A DNA stretch of 64,000 bases from Nitrosomonas sp. Is35 (GCF_033063295.1 NZ_JAWJZH010000001.1:1054001-1118000), one strand, 5' to 3'. Counted from the stretch's first letter, positions 36,106 through 45,518 are shown. The notes: generated by a model from the letters alone, not told the origin. Translations and numbers: made by a program.

Positions 36106-37785
36106 ATGTTAAAGCACCTGAGCATCAAAGATTTTGTCATTGTGGGCCGGATCGAATTGGATTTCATGCCCGGATTCACGGTGCTGACCGGAGAAACGGG
36201 TGCGGGTAAATCCATTTTGATCGATGCCGTGACACTTGCTTTGGGAGAACGCGGCGATGCCAGTCAGATCCGGCATGGCTGCGAACGCGCGGAAATCAAT
36301 GTGACATTCGATATCGATCGCTTGCCGGAGTTACGGCGGTGGCTGGATGAAAACGACTTGCAAGGCGACGCGGATAGTTGTCTGATGCGCCGCATTATTG
36401 AAACCAGCGGCCGTTCGCGCAGTTATATCAACGGGCATGCGGTGACTTTGCAGCAATTGCGCGCAGCAGGCGAGTTTCTGGTCGCCATCCACAGTCAGCA
36501 TGCGCATCAATCGCTGCTGCAAAAAGACGCGCAACGTGAATTGCTCGATGCCTTTGCCGGTTGCGCTGATCTGGCGCGTACCGTTGGGTTGGCTTATCAG
36601 CGCTGGCAAGACTGCAACCGGCAAAGAATTGCCCTGGAGCAACGCGCAGCGGAATCGCAGGAAAAACGCGAGCAGCTGGAATGGCAGTTACAGGAATTAA
36701 CCGCGTTAAATTTTACCCTGCCGGAATGGCAAACACTGCAAGCCGATCATGGCCGGTTGTCGCATGTAGCGGTCTTACTGGCGGCCGCGGACACAGCAAT
36801 GGACGTGTTATCCGAAAGCGAACAAGCGGCGTTGGCGCAGATCAATAGCGTAAACAATCAGCTGCAAAATTTGCTCGAGTACGACAACGAACTTAAAGCC
36901 ATCACCGATTTGCTGGATGCGGCGCAAATCCAGTTGCAGGAAAGTGTTTATGAATTGAAGCACTATCGCCAACGTTTGGATCTGGATCCGCAAGCGTTAC
37001 AGGAGATCGAGCAGCGGTTGTCGGCAATCCACACAGCGGCAAGAAAATTCCGCGTGCTGCCGGAACAATTGCCCTCACTGCTTGAGACAATCGCTCAGCA
37101 ACTGAGCCTGTTGGGTTCGGATGCGGATATCGGTCATTTGCAAGCGCTGGAAGCCGCTGCGCATGCTGATTATTTGCAACAAGCGCAGGCCTTGAGCGTT
37201 GCGCGGCAAAAAGCCAGTGAAGCATTATCCCGGCAGGTGAGTGTCGCTATGCAAACGATTGCGATGGCGGGCGGCGAGTTTTCGGTTGCGTTAATTCCCG
37301 TGGAACAGGGCACTGCGCACGGTTTGGAGCAGATCGAGTTTCAGGTGGCCGCGCACAAGGGGTTACCGCTGCGGCCTCTGGCCAAAGTGGCTTCGGGCGG
37401 TGAGTTGTCGCGTATCAGTTTGGCGATACAAGTCATCACCAGTAAGGTTGGGACGGTACCAACACTGATTTTTGACGAAGTCGATGTCGGTATTGGCGGA
37501 AAAGTGGCCGAGATTGTCGGTCATTTACTGAAGAAACTGGGAAGGGAGCGGCAAGTGCTGTGTATCACCCATTTGCCGCAGGTGGCCGCGACCGGGGATT
37601 ACCAATGGCAAGTGGAGAAATCCGCCGGACAATCAGATCATCAGCCGGTTATCAGTACGATCACGATTCTGGATCAGCAACAGCGCGTGGAAGAAATCGC
37701 CCGTATGCTGGGCGGTGTGAACATTACTGAAACAACGCGCCAGCATGCAGCAGAGATGCTGCAACAGCACACACAGCCGCTGTGA
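36106..37785 (+). CDS. recN: DNA repair protein RecN
   Basis: 559 residues, an SMC-like ATPase acting in double-strand break repair. The N-terminus has LTGETGAGKSILIDAV (Walker A), coiled-coil arms fill about residues 150-370, and the C-terminus has LAKVASGGELSRISLAIQV (signature) and TLIFDEVDVGIGG (Walker B), then CITHLPQVAA. It follows nadK by 20 bases. No LexA box was recognised. Confidence 0.97.
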   Translation: MLKHLSIKDFVIVGRIELDFMPGFTVLTGETGAGKSILIDAVTLALGERGDASQIRHGCERAEINVTFDIDRLPELRRWLDENDLQGDADSCLMRRIIETSGRSRSYINGHAVTLQQLRAAGEFLVAIHSQHAHQSLLQKDAQRELLDAFAGCADLARTVGLAYQRWQDCNRQRIALEQRAAESQEKREQLEWQLQELTALNFTLPEWQTLQADHGRLSHVAVLLAAADTAMDVLSESEQAALAQINSVNNQLQNLLEYDNELKAITDLLDAAQIQLQESVYELKHYRQRLDLDPQALQEIEQRLSAIHTAARKFRVLPEQLPSLLETIAQQLSLLGSDADIGHLQALEAAAHADYLQQAQALSVARQKASEALSRQVSVAMQTIAMAGGEFSVALIPVEQGTAHGLEQIEFQVAAHKGLPLRPLAKVASGGELSRISLAIQVITSKVGTVPTLIFDEVDVGIGGKVAEIVGHLLKKLGRERQVLCITHLPQVAATGDYQWQVEKSAGQSDHQPVISTITILDQQQRVEEIARMLGGVNITETTRQHAAEMLQQHTQPL

Positions 37786-37787
37786 AA

Positions 37788-39341
37788 TCAGCGGATAAAG
37801 TGATCGATTCCCAGTAATTCCACAATGAGCCGGCGGTACTGCTCGGATTTGCGTATTTGCAGCATCTCCAGCGGATTGAGATTATCCGTCAAGATCACAC
37901 CCAATCCTGGATCAATGGTAATGCGGCGCTTTACCAGCCAGTCGCTTTGTACAGCTGACATGGCTTCATTGTTGAGTTCGAGCTCGCGGTTTGCGGCAAG
38001 AAAAATAAAATCGTTAAATTCCGTATCCGGTTCGGAAATAAATACCTGCTGATGCGTGAAAACCTGCGCCAAGGTTTTTGCGACGGAAGCCAGCGCTTTA
38101 TTCTTACCATCTTCAAAAAATGCCACGAAATTCAGTGCGAGCAATCCGTGCCCGGAGAGCAGGGAACGCAATTGCGTCATGGTTTCAACAGTCAGCAAGT
38201 GGACCGGTTCCGAACCGCCGGTAAAGACATCCAGGATGATCAGATCGTAGGTATTGGTTAATTTACGGATTTCATAGCGCGCATCGCCGATAATGGTTTG
38301 ACCTGTCGGCGTGAAACCGAAATATTGACTGGCTGCTTCGGCGACGGCCGGGTCAATTTCCAGCGTGTCCGTCACGATGCCGTGATTTTTCAATGTCATC
38401 GCCATATGCCCGGCACCCTGGCCGATCAGCAACGCTCGCTTCATGTGAGGTGTCAGCGCGGGTAAAATATCGACAATTCTTTGGTAAGTCAGCACATTTT
38501 CACCATGGCTGATCGTCGCTGCGCCGATGGTCGACGCATCCACGGTCAGCAGGCGAAAATTCTCTTCGGGTTTGTCGATGACGCGAACCCAGCCATACAG
38601 ACTTTCGCGTTCAAACTGAATGCGGTTGGAATGATCGCTCGCGATGCGGTGTGCGGAATCAGCGACGCGCGGCAATAATATAATTCCGATGACCATCAAT
38701 GCAGCGATAGGGGGCAGTGCAATCATCAACCTGATGCGTCTCCGCTCGAAATAAGCAACACCAGCGGCCAGTATCAATAAGGCGATACCCAGACCAATAA
38801 AGATTTCACGCGAACCGACCTGGGGAAATAAATAAAAACCGAGAAATAAAGTGCCAATGACGCTGCCGACGGTGCTGACGGCATAGATAGAACCGGTACC
38901 GGCGCCGACGCCATCCAAACTGGCGGTAGCCAATTTAACGGCAAATGGCCCGATCATGCCGAGCATAATCAAACTGGGCGAGAACAATACCAATGTGCTG
39001 ATAAAAACACCCATGCGAAGCCCCATGGCGTCGGTGGCGAGCAATACCGGCGCGGTTAGCCACGGTATCAAGAGTGTGAGTATTCCCGATAGTGCAATGA
39101 TCAATGCCAACCCCGTCTTTTTTGCCCGATCCGCCCAGCGGCCGCCAACATAGTAACCCAGCGCCAGTGCGATCAATGTAACCGAAATGACCGAGGTCCA
39201 AACATAGAGACTGGCGCCATAAAATGGTGCGATCAGTCGGGTTCCTAGCAGCTCTATTACCATCACTGCGGCGCCGGTCAGAAAAACGGTGCAGTAGAGC
39301 CAGGCTTGATTGAGTATCTGAGAGGGAGTGGAGTGATTCAT
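37788..39341 (-). CDS. Membrane protein fused to a spermidine-synthase-like domain
   Basis: 517 residues from the ATG at 39341, chosen because AGGTGA precedes it; the frame stays open to 39512 but that part has no membrane or family character. The N-terminal half has about eight hydrophobic helices (for example VFLTGAAVMVIELLGTRLI, ALGYYVGGRW and IMLGMIGPFAVKLA), like the fused MFS/spermidine synthase proteins. The C-terminal half is an aminopropyltransferase-like Rossmann fold: ALLIGQGAGHMAMTLKN, DTLEIDPAVAEAA and YDLIILDVFTGGSEP. Whether it makes polyamines is unproven. It is convergent with recN, three bases apart. Confidence 0.88.
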   Translation of the reverse strand: MNHSTPSQILNQAWLYCTVFLTGAAVMVIELLGTRLIAPFYGASLYVWTSVISVTLIALALGYYVGGRWADRAKKTGLALIIALSGILTLLIPWLTAPVLLATDAMGLRMGVFISTLVLFSPSLIMLGMIGPFAVKLATASLDGVGAGTGSIYAVSTVGSVIGTLFLGFYLFPQVGSREIFIGLGIALLILAAGVAYFERRRIRLMIALPPIAALMVIGIILLPRVADSAHRIASDHSNRIQFERESLYGWVRVIDKPEENFRLLTVDASTIGAATISHGENVLTYQRIVDILPALTPHMKRALLIGQGAGHMAMTLKNHGIVTDTLEIDPAVAEAASQYFGFTPTGQTIIGDARYEIRKLTNTYDLIILDVFTGGSEPVHLLTVETMTQLRSLLSGHGLLALNFVAFFEDGKNKALASVAKTLAQVFTHQQVFISEPDTEFNDFIFLAANRELELNNEAMSAVQSDWLVKRRITIDPGLGVILTDNLNPLEMLQIRKSEQYRRLIVELLGIDHFIR

Positions 39342-39719
39342 TGTGTCACCTGTTAATCGAGGGTTCGCATGGGTAAACGGAGAGAAGCGCCGCGACAATC
39401 TTTGCGGCGACGGCATTCTAGAGATAAGTCCTGACTGATGGAATGCGGCAAAATGCCGCATCCTGGCAAGGCAGCCGCACCAAGGGTTTTGTGCAGTGCG
39501 ACAATTTGTCACATTGTAATTCGTTGGATGGGGAAATAAGATCGTACTCAGAAAATGATTCTTTTCTCTAACCGATGTTTCTGGAATTTAAATGCCATTG
39601 ATCAACTTAGAAAAGAATTTTTTTTCAGTTAAACGATCACGTTTGCAAAATAATTTCTTCGATACAAAAGAACGAATATTTGCAGAAAAAAGATAATCAA
39701 ATTTAATGGAAATTTTTGC
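39342..39719. other. Intergenic region before the envelope gene cluster
   Basis: About 380 bases, increasingly AT-rich towards 39720. It separates the divergent spermidine-synthase-like gene from the first gene of the 39.7-46.5 kb cluster and should contain both promoters. A weak palindrome GAAAATGATTCTTTTC at 39551-39566 was noted; it is not a convincing Fur box. Confidence 0.5.
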
Positions 39720-40460
39720 ATGTTAACGATGAAGCCACTCAATTTATTTACCCAATGCGCACTGACCGTTGCCGTTTTGGCAAGCACAATTCAAGCCGCA
39801 TCCGCTCATACCCGCTTGGAAACGGCGACAGTCAATGAAAATACCCGGATAACCAACAACGTGATCATTGGTCACGGCTGTGGAGAAAAGAACGTCATTG
39901 GCACTAGCGTGGTGTTCCCCGATGGTGTCGATTCTACGATTACAGTTGACGGTGCCGCGCACGCAGGTGCATTGACCGATTTCGTGAAAAACTGGGGCAA
40001 CCTGATGCAGCAAAATTATAGCCGGGCTATTTTCAGTTTCCAGGATGAAAAAACCGATTCAAGAAGTAATGTTGTTGGTTTCTGGGCCGGTGGCGGAAAT
40101 TCCTTGCCGCACCATTTGAATGGTTATATTCCATTCAGATCCGGCGCTGTTGTCATTGAACCGGCTTCCTGTGCCAAGAGCGTCAAATTTTATATTTCCA
40201 TCGCGGATATTTGCGAGATTACGGATACTGCCGGTTTCAATGCTGATACCGTCAATCTCTGGACCCATAATGCATTGGGAACAGCGTATGACCGTACAAG
40301 CACGACGGATGACGGTCCCGCGTCACTGACTGTTATCCGTACCAGTGCTTTACCAGCGTCTTGCGGTACCGGAGTAGCGGTTGAAGTGAAGCCTTCGGCA
40401 GCACAGATAAACCGTGACATGCCGATCAAATTGGACGGCAGCCAGATTTGGCCAAAGTAG
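39720..40460 (+). CDS. Secreted protein with predicted N-terminal His, copy A (YcnI/DUF1775-like)
   Basis: 246 residues (the ATG at 39720; another at 39729). A signal peptide ends at ASA, leaving mature HTRLETATVNEN, so the first residue would be His. The next block, NVIIGHGC then VIGTSVVFPDGVDSTITVD, resembles YcnI/DUF1775 copper-binding proteins, which also start with His and have a PHGC strand. Four Cys lie at conserved places (GHGC, EPASCAKSV, ADICEI, LPASCG). A close paralogue lies at 40551, sharing each block. A strong terminator follows at 40477. Family assignment is by similarity I recognise, not by search. Confidence 0.7.
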   Translation: MLTMKPLNLFTQCALTVAVLASTIQAASAHTRLETATVNENTRITNNVIIGHGCGEKNVIGTSVVFPDGVDSTITVDGAAHAGALTDFVKNWGNLMQQNYSRAIFSFQDEKTDSRSNVVGFWAGGGNSLPHHLNGYIPFRSGAVVIEPASCAKSVKFYISIADICEITDTAGFNADTVNLWTHNALGTAYDRTSTTDDGPASLTVIRTSALPASCGTGVAVEVKPSAAQINRDMPIKLDGSQIWPK

Positions 40461-40476
40461 CATAGTTCTTTACGAC

Positions 40477-40519
40477 AACCTCACTCTTCCCTCCGCTTTT
40501 ATTTAGAGTGAGGTTTTTT
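40477..40519 (+). terminator. Terminator between the two His-start paralogues
   Basis: AACCTCACTCT (40477-40487) pairs with AGAGTGAGGTT (40505-40515), followed by TTTT. It lies 17 bases after copy A and 30 bases before copy B, so the two copies are probably expressed unequally. Confidence 0.88.
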
Positions 40520-40550
40520 AACAGTCAAATGAAAGGATAGGATACTTAAA

Positions 40551-41330
40551 ATGTTTAAAATGACGGAAAAATTTAAATATCGTACATTGATGTTGATGGC
40601 GGCACTTGGTTTAAGCGCAACATGGCAGTCCGCACTGGCGCATACTCGTTTGAAAACACCGATAGTTCAGGAAAATGCCGCAAACCACGGGAGCGATTAT
40701 AATGCGGTTGTAGTTGCGCACGGTTGCCATAATCCGGTTACTGGAAATTCTGATGCCAATACGATCGGAACTGTTGTAGTATTTCCCGATGGCAAGGATT
40801 CGATCATAACGGTTGATGGGCAGCCGCATGGTGGCGCATTGACAGATTTTGTGACCAATTGGGGCAATCCGGTAACTAAGATTCAGGATAAAAGTATTTT
40901 CCCGGAAGAGGATTACATTAAAGATTCGTTGGGCAATAAGCTTGGTTTCTGGACTGGCGGCGGTAAAGGTTTGAAAGGCGGTTTTAGAGCTGTTGTTCCA
41001 TTCACAACCGCAGGTGTTGTGATTGAACCGGCTTCCTGTGCCAAGAGTGTAACGTTCGTGTTGGGAATTGTTGATATCTGTGAAATTACCGATGCTTCCA
41101 AGTTTAATGATGAAACCGTTCAAATGTGGACGCCTGCGGTAGGTTCAATATACGATGGCCCGGGTTTGCATGGTTTCAATTCGCCCGCAACTTTGAAAGT
41201 TAATCGCAGTATCGCAGCTTTGCCTGCATCATGTGGCGCGGGAGTCGATGTCGTGGTTAAACCATCGGCTAATCAGTTAAATCGCGATTTGCGCATTAAT
41301 TTTGACGGTAAGCAAATATGGCCTCAGTAA
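40551..41330 (+). CDS. Secreted protein with predicted N-terminal His, copy B (YcnI/DUF1775-like)
   Basis: 259 residues with a signal peptide ending SALA, giving mature HTRLKTPIVQEN. Shared with copy A are VVVAHGC, GTVVVFPDGKDSIITVDG, GALTDFVTNWGN, the GFWTGGGKG strip, VIEPASCAKSVTF, VDICEI and ALPASCGAGVDVVVKPSA, ending KQIWPQ. Copy B has an extra loop (CHNPVTGNSDANT) next to the HGC motif with one more Cys-His-type site. A copper or other metal site built around the N-terminal His is plausible from the family; not shown. Confidence 0.72.
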   Translation: MFKMTEKFKYRTLMLMAALGLSATWQSALAHTRLKTPIVQENAANHGSDYNAVVVAHGCHNPVTGNSDANTIGTVVVFPDGKDSIITVDGQPHGGALTDFVTNWGNPVTKIQDKSIFPEEDYIKDSLGNKLGFWTGGGKGLKGGFRAVVPFTTAGVVIEPASCAKSVTFVLGIVDICEITDASKFNDETVQMWTPAVGSIYDGPGLHGFNSPATLKVNRSIAALPASCGAGVDVVVKPSANQLNRDLRINFDGKQIWPQ

Positions 41331-41363
41331 CTTGGGTTATATTGGGCTGCTGAAAGCAGCAAC

Positions 41364-41396
41364 GGACACATTGGCGTGTTTAAAACCAGTGTGTCC
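41364..41396 (+). terminator. Terminator-like hairpin after copy B
   Basis: GGACACATTGG (41364-41374) pairs with CCAGTGTGTCC (41386-41396), one G-U pair, with T-rich sequence after it. It separates copy B from the next gene by a structure that may end or lower transcription. Confidence 0.7.
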
Positions 41397-41477
41397 ATTT
41401 GTATTTTGTGGAAGTGCTGCCGGTTTTTTTTATAATAACTATTCTATGAATAGATCATCCAGCGAGGAGTTACGATC

Positions 41478-41933
41478 ATGCCACATTTATTATTTCAAAG
41501 AGCAGTAGCGACGGTTCTTACCGTGATTACGCTTGGTTATGCCGGTGTAAGCGGAGCGCATGAAGCTGGCGCCACCATGGATCCGGATGGCACAACCGCA
41601 TCTTTTACGGGATATGCGCTCGTGACCTGTATTGATGATGTAGGTGTGACAGATCGTCTGGTTGCGAGTATCAAAGATACTTCGCCGCCACAAGATAAGC
41701 TCCTGGTTAGTTTGCAAATTATCAAAGGGTATCTCGCCGATAGCACGACCGACCCCGTTTCCGGAGATGGAAACTTCAGCCCCGAAGCCAAGGTACAGGG
41801 TGGAGGCGGTGTATATCAAATACTCGTAAATAAAACGATTGCAGGTGCAAGATCTTTTCTGGTTTCGTATCATTGCATGACTGCGGACAATGTACATACA
41901 GCGACGGAAATTACCGTGAGACAATTTGAGTGA
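41478..41933 (+). CDS. Small secreted protein of unknown function
   Basis: 151 residues with a signal peptide ending near VSGA, so the mature protein would begin HEAGATMDPDGT, again His at or next to the N-terminus. The rest is a predicted all-beta domain with two Cys (ALVTCIDD and VSYHCMTAD) that may form a disulfide. AGCGAGGAG precedes the ATG. I recognise no family. It is part of the envelope cluster, 68 bases before the TlpA-like gene. Confidence 0.7.
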   Translation: MPHLLFQRAVATVLTVITLGYAGVSGAHEAGATMDPDGTTASFTGYALVTCIDDVGVTDRLVASIKDTSPPQDKLLVSLQIIKGYLADSTTDPVSGDGNFSPEAKVQGGGGVYQILVNKTIAGARSFLVSYHCMTADNVHTATEITVRQFE

Positions 41934-42001
41934 TTTTGAGTAATGATTTTCAGGAATTGATTGTTGCAACAATGTCTTAAACTAGATAAGTGAAATGAAT
42001 A

Positions 42002-42508
42002 ATGAAAAAAATTAAACGGTCGTTTTTTATTATCGCGTTACTACTGTTGTGCAGCAAAAGCGCATTAGCGGATCATCTGGAACAGATATCCTCAGCGTGT
42101 GATTTAAAAACACTGGATGGCAAACCAGCTTTGGCCTTGCAGGAACTGAAAGGGAAAGTGGTGTATATGGATTTCTGGGCATCCTGGTGTCCGCCTTGTG
42201 TCAAATCCTTTCCATTCTTGAATCAACTTGAGCACGATATGAAAGAGCAGGGATTACATGTGATCGGTGTCAACCTTGATGAAAAAGTTAAGGATGCGGA
42301 AGAATTTCTCACCAAGCACCCGGCTCACTTTTCCATTGTTGCGGATCCGGCTAAAACATGCGCTAAGGTTCTCGAAGTAATGGCGATGCCAACCTCTTAT
42401 ATCATTGACAAGAAGGGCAATATTCGCCATGTTCATCAAGGATTCCGTCCCGGTGAAACAGAAGAATTGCGTGCTTTGCTGTCACAGCTTGTCATGGAGA
42501 ATCCCTAA
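42002..42508 (+). CDS. TlpA/ResA-like periplasmic thioredoxin
   Basis: 168 residues with an N-terminal signal or anchor (FFIIALLLLCSKSALA) and a thioredoxin-fold domain. The active site is DFWASWCPPCVKSFP (about residues 57-71), and the cis-Pro is in MAMPTSYIIDKKG. Such proteins reduce disulfides in the periplasm, often to prepare haem or copper sites. Two further Cys (SACDL, KTCAKV) may pair. It lies directly before the DUF4266 gene, 13 bases apart. Confidence 0.9.
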   Translation: MKKIKRSFFIIALLLLCSKSALADHLEQISSACDLKTLDGKPALALQELKGKVVYMDFWASWCPPCVKSFPFLNQLEHDMKEQGLHVIGVNLDEKVKDAEEFLTKHPAHFSIVADPAKTCAKVLEVMAMPTSYIIDKKGNIRHVHQGFRPGETEELRALLSQLVMENP

Positions 42509-42521
42509 TCAGGGATTTTGA

Positions 42522-42767
42522 ATGTTTACGCCGGCCAGTATGAAACTGACTCGGAATGCTGCCATTGCATTTGCATTCACCCTATTGTTCGGAATGACGG
42601 GTTGTGTGAGTGTCGCTCCTTGGGAGCGTGGCAATCTTGCTAAACCGCAAATGGACATCGATCCCCATCCCTTGCAAACCGAAATGCAATCTCATAATTA
42701 CAGCAGCCGTGAAGCGGCACCCAGCCACAAATCGTCTGCAGGTGGCGGCGGCTGTGGATGTTATTAA
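42522..42767 (+). CDS. DUF4266 lipoprotein
   Basis: 81 residues. The signal ends in lipobox MTGC, so the mature lipoprotein is about 50 residues. The family features VAPWERGNLAKPQMDID near the start, SREAAP, and the Cys-rich end GGGGCGCY are all present. DUF4266 genes are typically found next to DUF3570 genes. A metal-binding or protein-docking role for the two terminal Cys is possible. Starts are at 42522 or, in frame, 42540. Confidence 0.85.
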   Translation: MFTPASMKLTRNAAIAFAFTLLFGMTGCVSVAPWERGNLAKPQMDIDPHPLQTEMQSHNYSSREAAPSHKSSAGGGGCGCY

Positions 42768-42806
42768 ACTGACTCCCGAACGGGGTTGTTTTAAAGGTAA
42801 GTAAAT

Positions 42807-45518
42807 TTGCAGCAGAATAAAAGACCCCGGTGCCGGGGCAGCAAGCAACGATACACCCATCCAGAAACACATTCTGTAAAGTCAAGCAGCCATACCCTAC
42901 AAGCGTTGACGTCGGCAGCGTTGATGTTGCCCGGCTTACTGATATCACCTGCACACGCCGCTGGAACGGATCGGATCAATTTCCAATATAGCCGCTATCA
43001 GGAAGGTGAGCGTAATCTCTATGGCGTTCCCCAAAGTTATAAGCCAATTTCAGCCGATGTGTTACATGGTAGCGGTATTTTTTCGTTAACCGACCGCGCC
43101 AAATTTACGTTTGGTTATACTCAAGACACTTGGTCGGGTGCAACGCCAGTATCTATAGCGCCATTGGCCACCAGTGGCGGTAATCGCCCATATACGATTA
43201 ACGGGGTTGTGGTGGGCGCATCACCGCTGCTGAATGGCAAAGTGCAGTTAGATCACGATCTGAATCCGATCGGAAGAGATCCGCTCACCAAGCAATCGAC
43301 CGGTGTGGTCGACACCCGGTCGGTGCTGGTGATGTCATCGGCTTCTCCGGAAACGCGCCGTCAAGCCAACTTCGGTTTGAGTTATGAATGGAATGAAGCA
43401 GCAATTAATGTGGGCGGCGGTTTTTCCCGGGAGCGCGACTATCACTCGAGTTTTGGCAGTATTGGCGGACGGCTGGACTTTAACCAAAAGCTAACCAGCG
43501 TTAAATTCGGTGGTGGTTATACGGACAGCCAGGTCAGTGCGATTCTGGATCCTGACTCATCGCCGTATATCACCAAAACAGCGTATGCGCAGCAAATCGT
43601 CAACCGCCGCGGCTCTGAGATTCTGAAGGGTGACCGGCAGGATTGGGTGGCGAATACCGGTTTGACGCAGATTCTAAGCAAGAATGCATTAATCGATGCC
43701 AGTATCGGTTACACGCATAGCAACGGATTTCTCGAGAACCCTTACAAGGCGACGTCGGTTATCTTTATTGATCCAACTAAATTAAACGATAACCTGATTG
43801 TCGGTGATGTGCGTGCTTTGATCGAACAACGTCCGAACATTCGCAATCAAGTAGCACTCAGCACTAAGTATGTGCATTATATTAGTCCGTTTAATGCCGC
43901 GATGCATTTGGGCTACCGGCTGTCGGTCGATGACTGGGGCGTCAATACGCATACCTTCGATGCGAGCTGGGTGCAGCCGATTGGCGGTGGATGGACGTTG
44001 ACGCCGCGGGTTCGCTACTATTCCCAGGATGCCGCCAGCTTTTACCGGCCCTACTTATTTTCTCAACAAAATTACAGAAATCAGGAAGTCGATAGTTTCG
44101 GCCGGAAAGTATGGACCGATAAAGCGAATCCTACCGTTCAGTACTACGGGAGCGATCAGTTTAATCTGGTCGATCAGAACGGGAATGCGGTTGATGGGTT
44201 TTCAGTGAATCCACAGCCGAAAATAACCTTATTCGACGCCGGTAAGCTGCCCGCGCATTTTTCCAGCGATCATCGTCTGGCAGGATTTGGCTCGTTAAGC
44301 GGCGGTGTGGTACTGAGTAAAATACTCGGTAAAGGTGTCGCGCTGGAAGCAGGGTTTGAATACTATACGCGCGCCAGTTCCATGCAGATTGGCAATGGCG
44401 GGAATAACAGCTTTGCCGATTTTGATTACTATGTAGCGAATGCGGCGATTAAGTTTGATATTGAGCCGGTTTCATCCATGCCAATCGCAACTTCGGGCGG
44501 ATCTTCCGCCGCACATACGCATTCTTCCTTGCACCATCATAAGATACCGCCCGCTACGGTCATGTTTGGCCATATGCTCGATAAACCGGGCGATTTCATG
44601 GCAGGCTATCGATTCATGTATCAATGGACAGGTGGCCATATGATGCATGGCGCGCATAAAGTGAGCGATCAAACGATCGTCGATCAAGGTTGCGGCACTA
44701 AAGACTGTCAATTTGTGCCGCAATTCATGGATATGCGGATGCATATGGTCGATCTGATGTATGCGCCGGCCAAGTGGCTCAACGTGATGTTGATGCCCAC
44801 CTTCATGGATATGGATATGAATTTACGCCAGTTGGCCGGGGCAAGGGTAGACGCTTCTGGCGCACACAGTCATCATGGCGCAGCGGGTCATGAAAGCGGC
44901 GCCGTGGGCGATACCTATTTTTCATCGCTGATCAAGCTGCTGGATATTCCAGGACATCGTGTGCATGTGAATCTGGGGTTCAGCGCACCAACCGGAAAGA
45001 CGGATATCAAAATACGCCGTTCGTTTAATGCGGATGGCGGACTGATTCATTTCGGCATGCAGTTGGGCAGCGGCACCTGGGACTTCATGCCGAGCCTGAC
45101 GTATCTGGGCGAGTACAACCGTTGGTCGTGGGGTACGCAAATCAGCGGCATTAAGCGCATGGAAGACCGTAATCAATCCGGTTATCGCCTGGGCGATATG
45201 TTTCAGGCAACCGGCTGGGGCGGTCTGGATCTGACCCGATGGCTGACGGCCTCCGTGCGTGGCGTTTATACCTGGCAGGATGCGATACATCGCGACTTCA
45301 ATCAATATAATGCGCGTATCGGCCCGATGGATTTTCCGCGTAATTACGGCGGGCAATTCTGGGATATGGGGTTTGGCGTCAATGCGCAAATTCCGGGTGG
45401 CCGTTTTGCCGGAAATCGACTCGGAATTGAATGGGTGCAGCCGATTCGCAGCGATTTTAACGGTTATCAGCTGAATCGCCAGGGCATGCTGTCCGCGACC
45501 TGGAGCTATCAGTTTTAA
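42807..45518 (+). CDS. DUF3570 outer-membrane protein with Met/His-rich C-terminal domain and SGAT motif
   Basis: 903 residues from a TTG start (AAAGGT is 7 bases upstream). After a signal peptide ending AHA|A (about residue 51), residues about 55-555 form a DUF3570-type beta-barrel. The segment DTWSGATPVS at residues 107-116 matches the D-x-x-SGAT-x-x-S signal where ApbE attaches FMN to Thr; apbE is the next gene. From about residue 565 the character changes: HTHSSLHHHKIPP, GGHMMHGAHK, then MDMRMHMVDLMYAP and PTFMDMDMNL, a Met- and His-rich barrel-like domain related to 'transporter' proteins found near metal-resistance genes. The end, SATWSYQF, has a terminal Phe as in outer-membrane barrels. 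Confidence 0.82.
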   Translation: MQQNKRPRCRGSKQRYTHPETHSVKSSSHTLQALTSAALMLPGLLISPAHAAGTDRINFQYSRYQEGERNLYGVPQSYKPISADVLHGSGIFSLTDRAKFTFGYTQDTWSGATPVSIAPLATSGGNRPYTINGVVVGASPLLNGKVQLDHDLNPIGRDPLTKQSTGVVDTRSVLVMSSASPETRRQANFGLSYEWNEAAINVGGGFSRERDYHSSFGSIGGRLDFNQKLTSVKFGGGYTDSQVSAILDPDSSPYITKTAYAQQIVNRRGSEILKGDRQDWVANTGLTQILSKNALIDASIGYTHSNGFLENPYKATSVIFIDPTKLNDNLIVGDVRALIEQRPNIRNQVALSTKYVHYISPFNAAMHLGYRLSVDDWGVNTHTFDASWVQPIGGGWTLTPRVRYYSQDAASFYRPYLFSQQNYRNQEVDSFGRKVWTDKANPTVQYYGSDQFNLVDQNGNAVDGFSVNPQPKITLFDAGKLPAHFSSDHRLAGFGSLSGGVVLSKILGKGVALEAGFEYYTRASSMQIGNGGNNSFADFDYYVANAAIKFDIEPVSSMPIATSGGSSAAHTHSSLHHHKIPPATVMFGHMLDKPGDFMAGYRFMYQWTGGHMMHGAHKVSDQTIVDQGCGTKDCQFVPQFMDMRMHMVDLMYAPAKWLNVMLMPTFMDMDMNLRQLAGARVDASGAHSHHGAAGHESGAVGDTYFSSLIKLLDIPGHRVHVNLGFSAPTGKTDIKIRRSFNADGGLIHFGMQLGSGTWDFMPSLTYLGEYNRWSWGTQISGIKRMEDRNQSGYRLGDMFQATGWGGLDLTRWLTASVRGVYTWQDAIHRDFNQYNARIGPMDFPRNYGGQFWDMGFGVNAQIPGGRFAGNRLGIEWVQPIRSDFNGYQLNRQGMLSATWSYQF

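Noticed and set aside
39551..39566. Fur-box-like palindrome GAAAATGATTCTTTTC before the envelope cluster
   Set aside because: Only partly matches the 19-bp Fur consensus, and AT-rich DNA gives such palindromes by chance.
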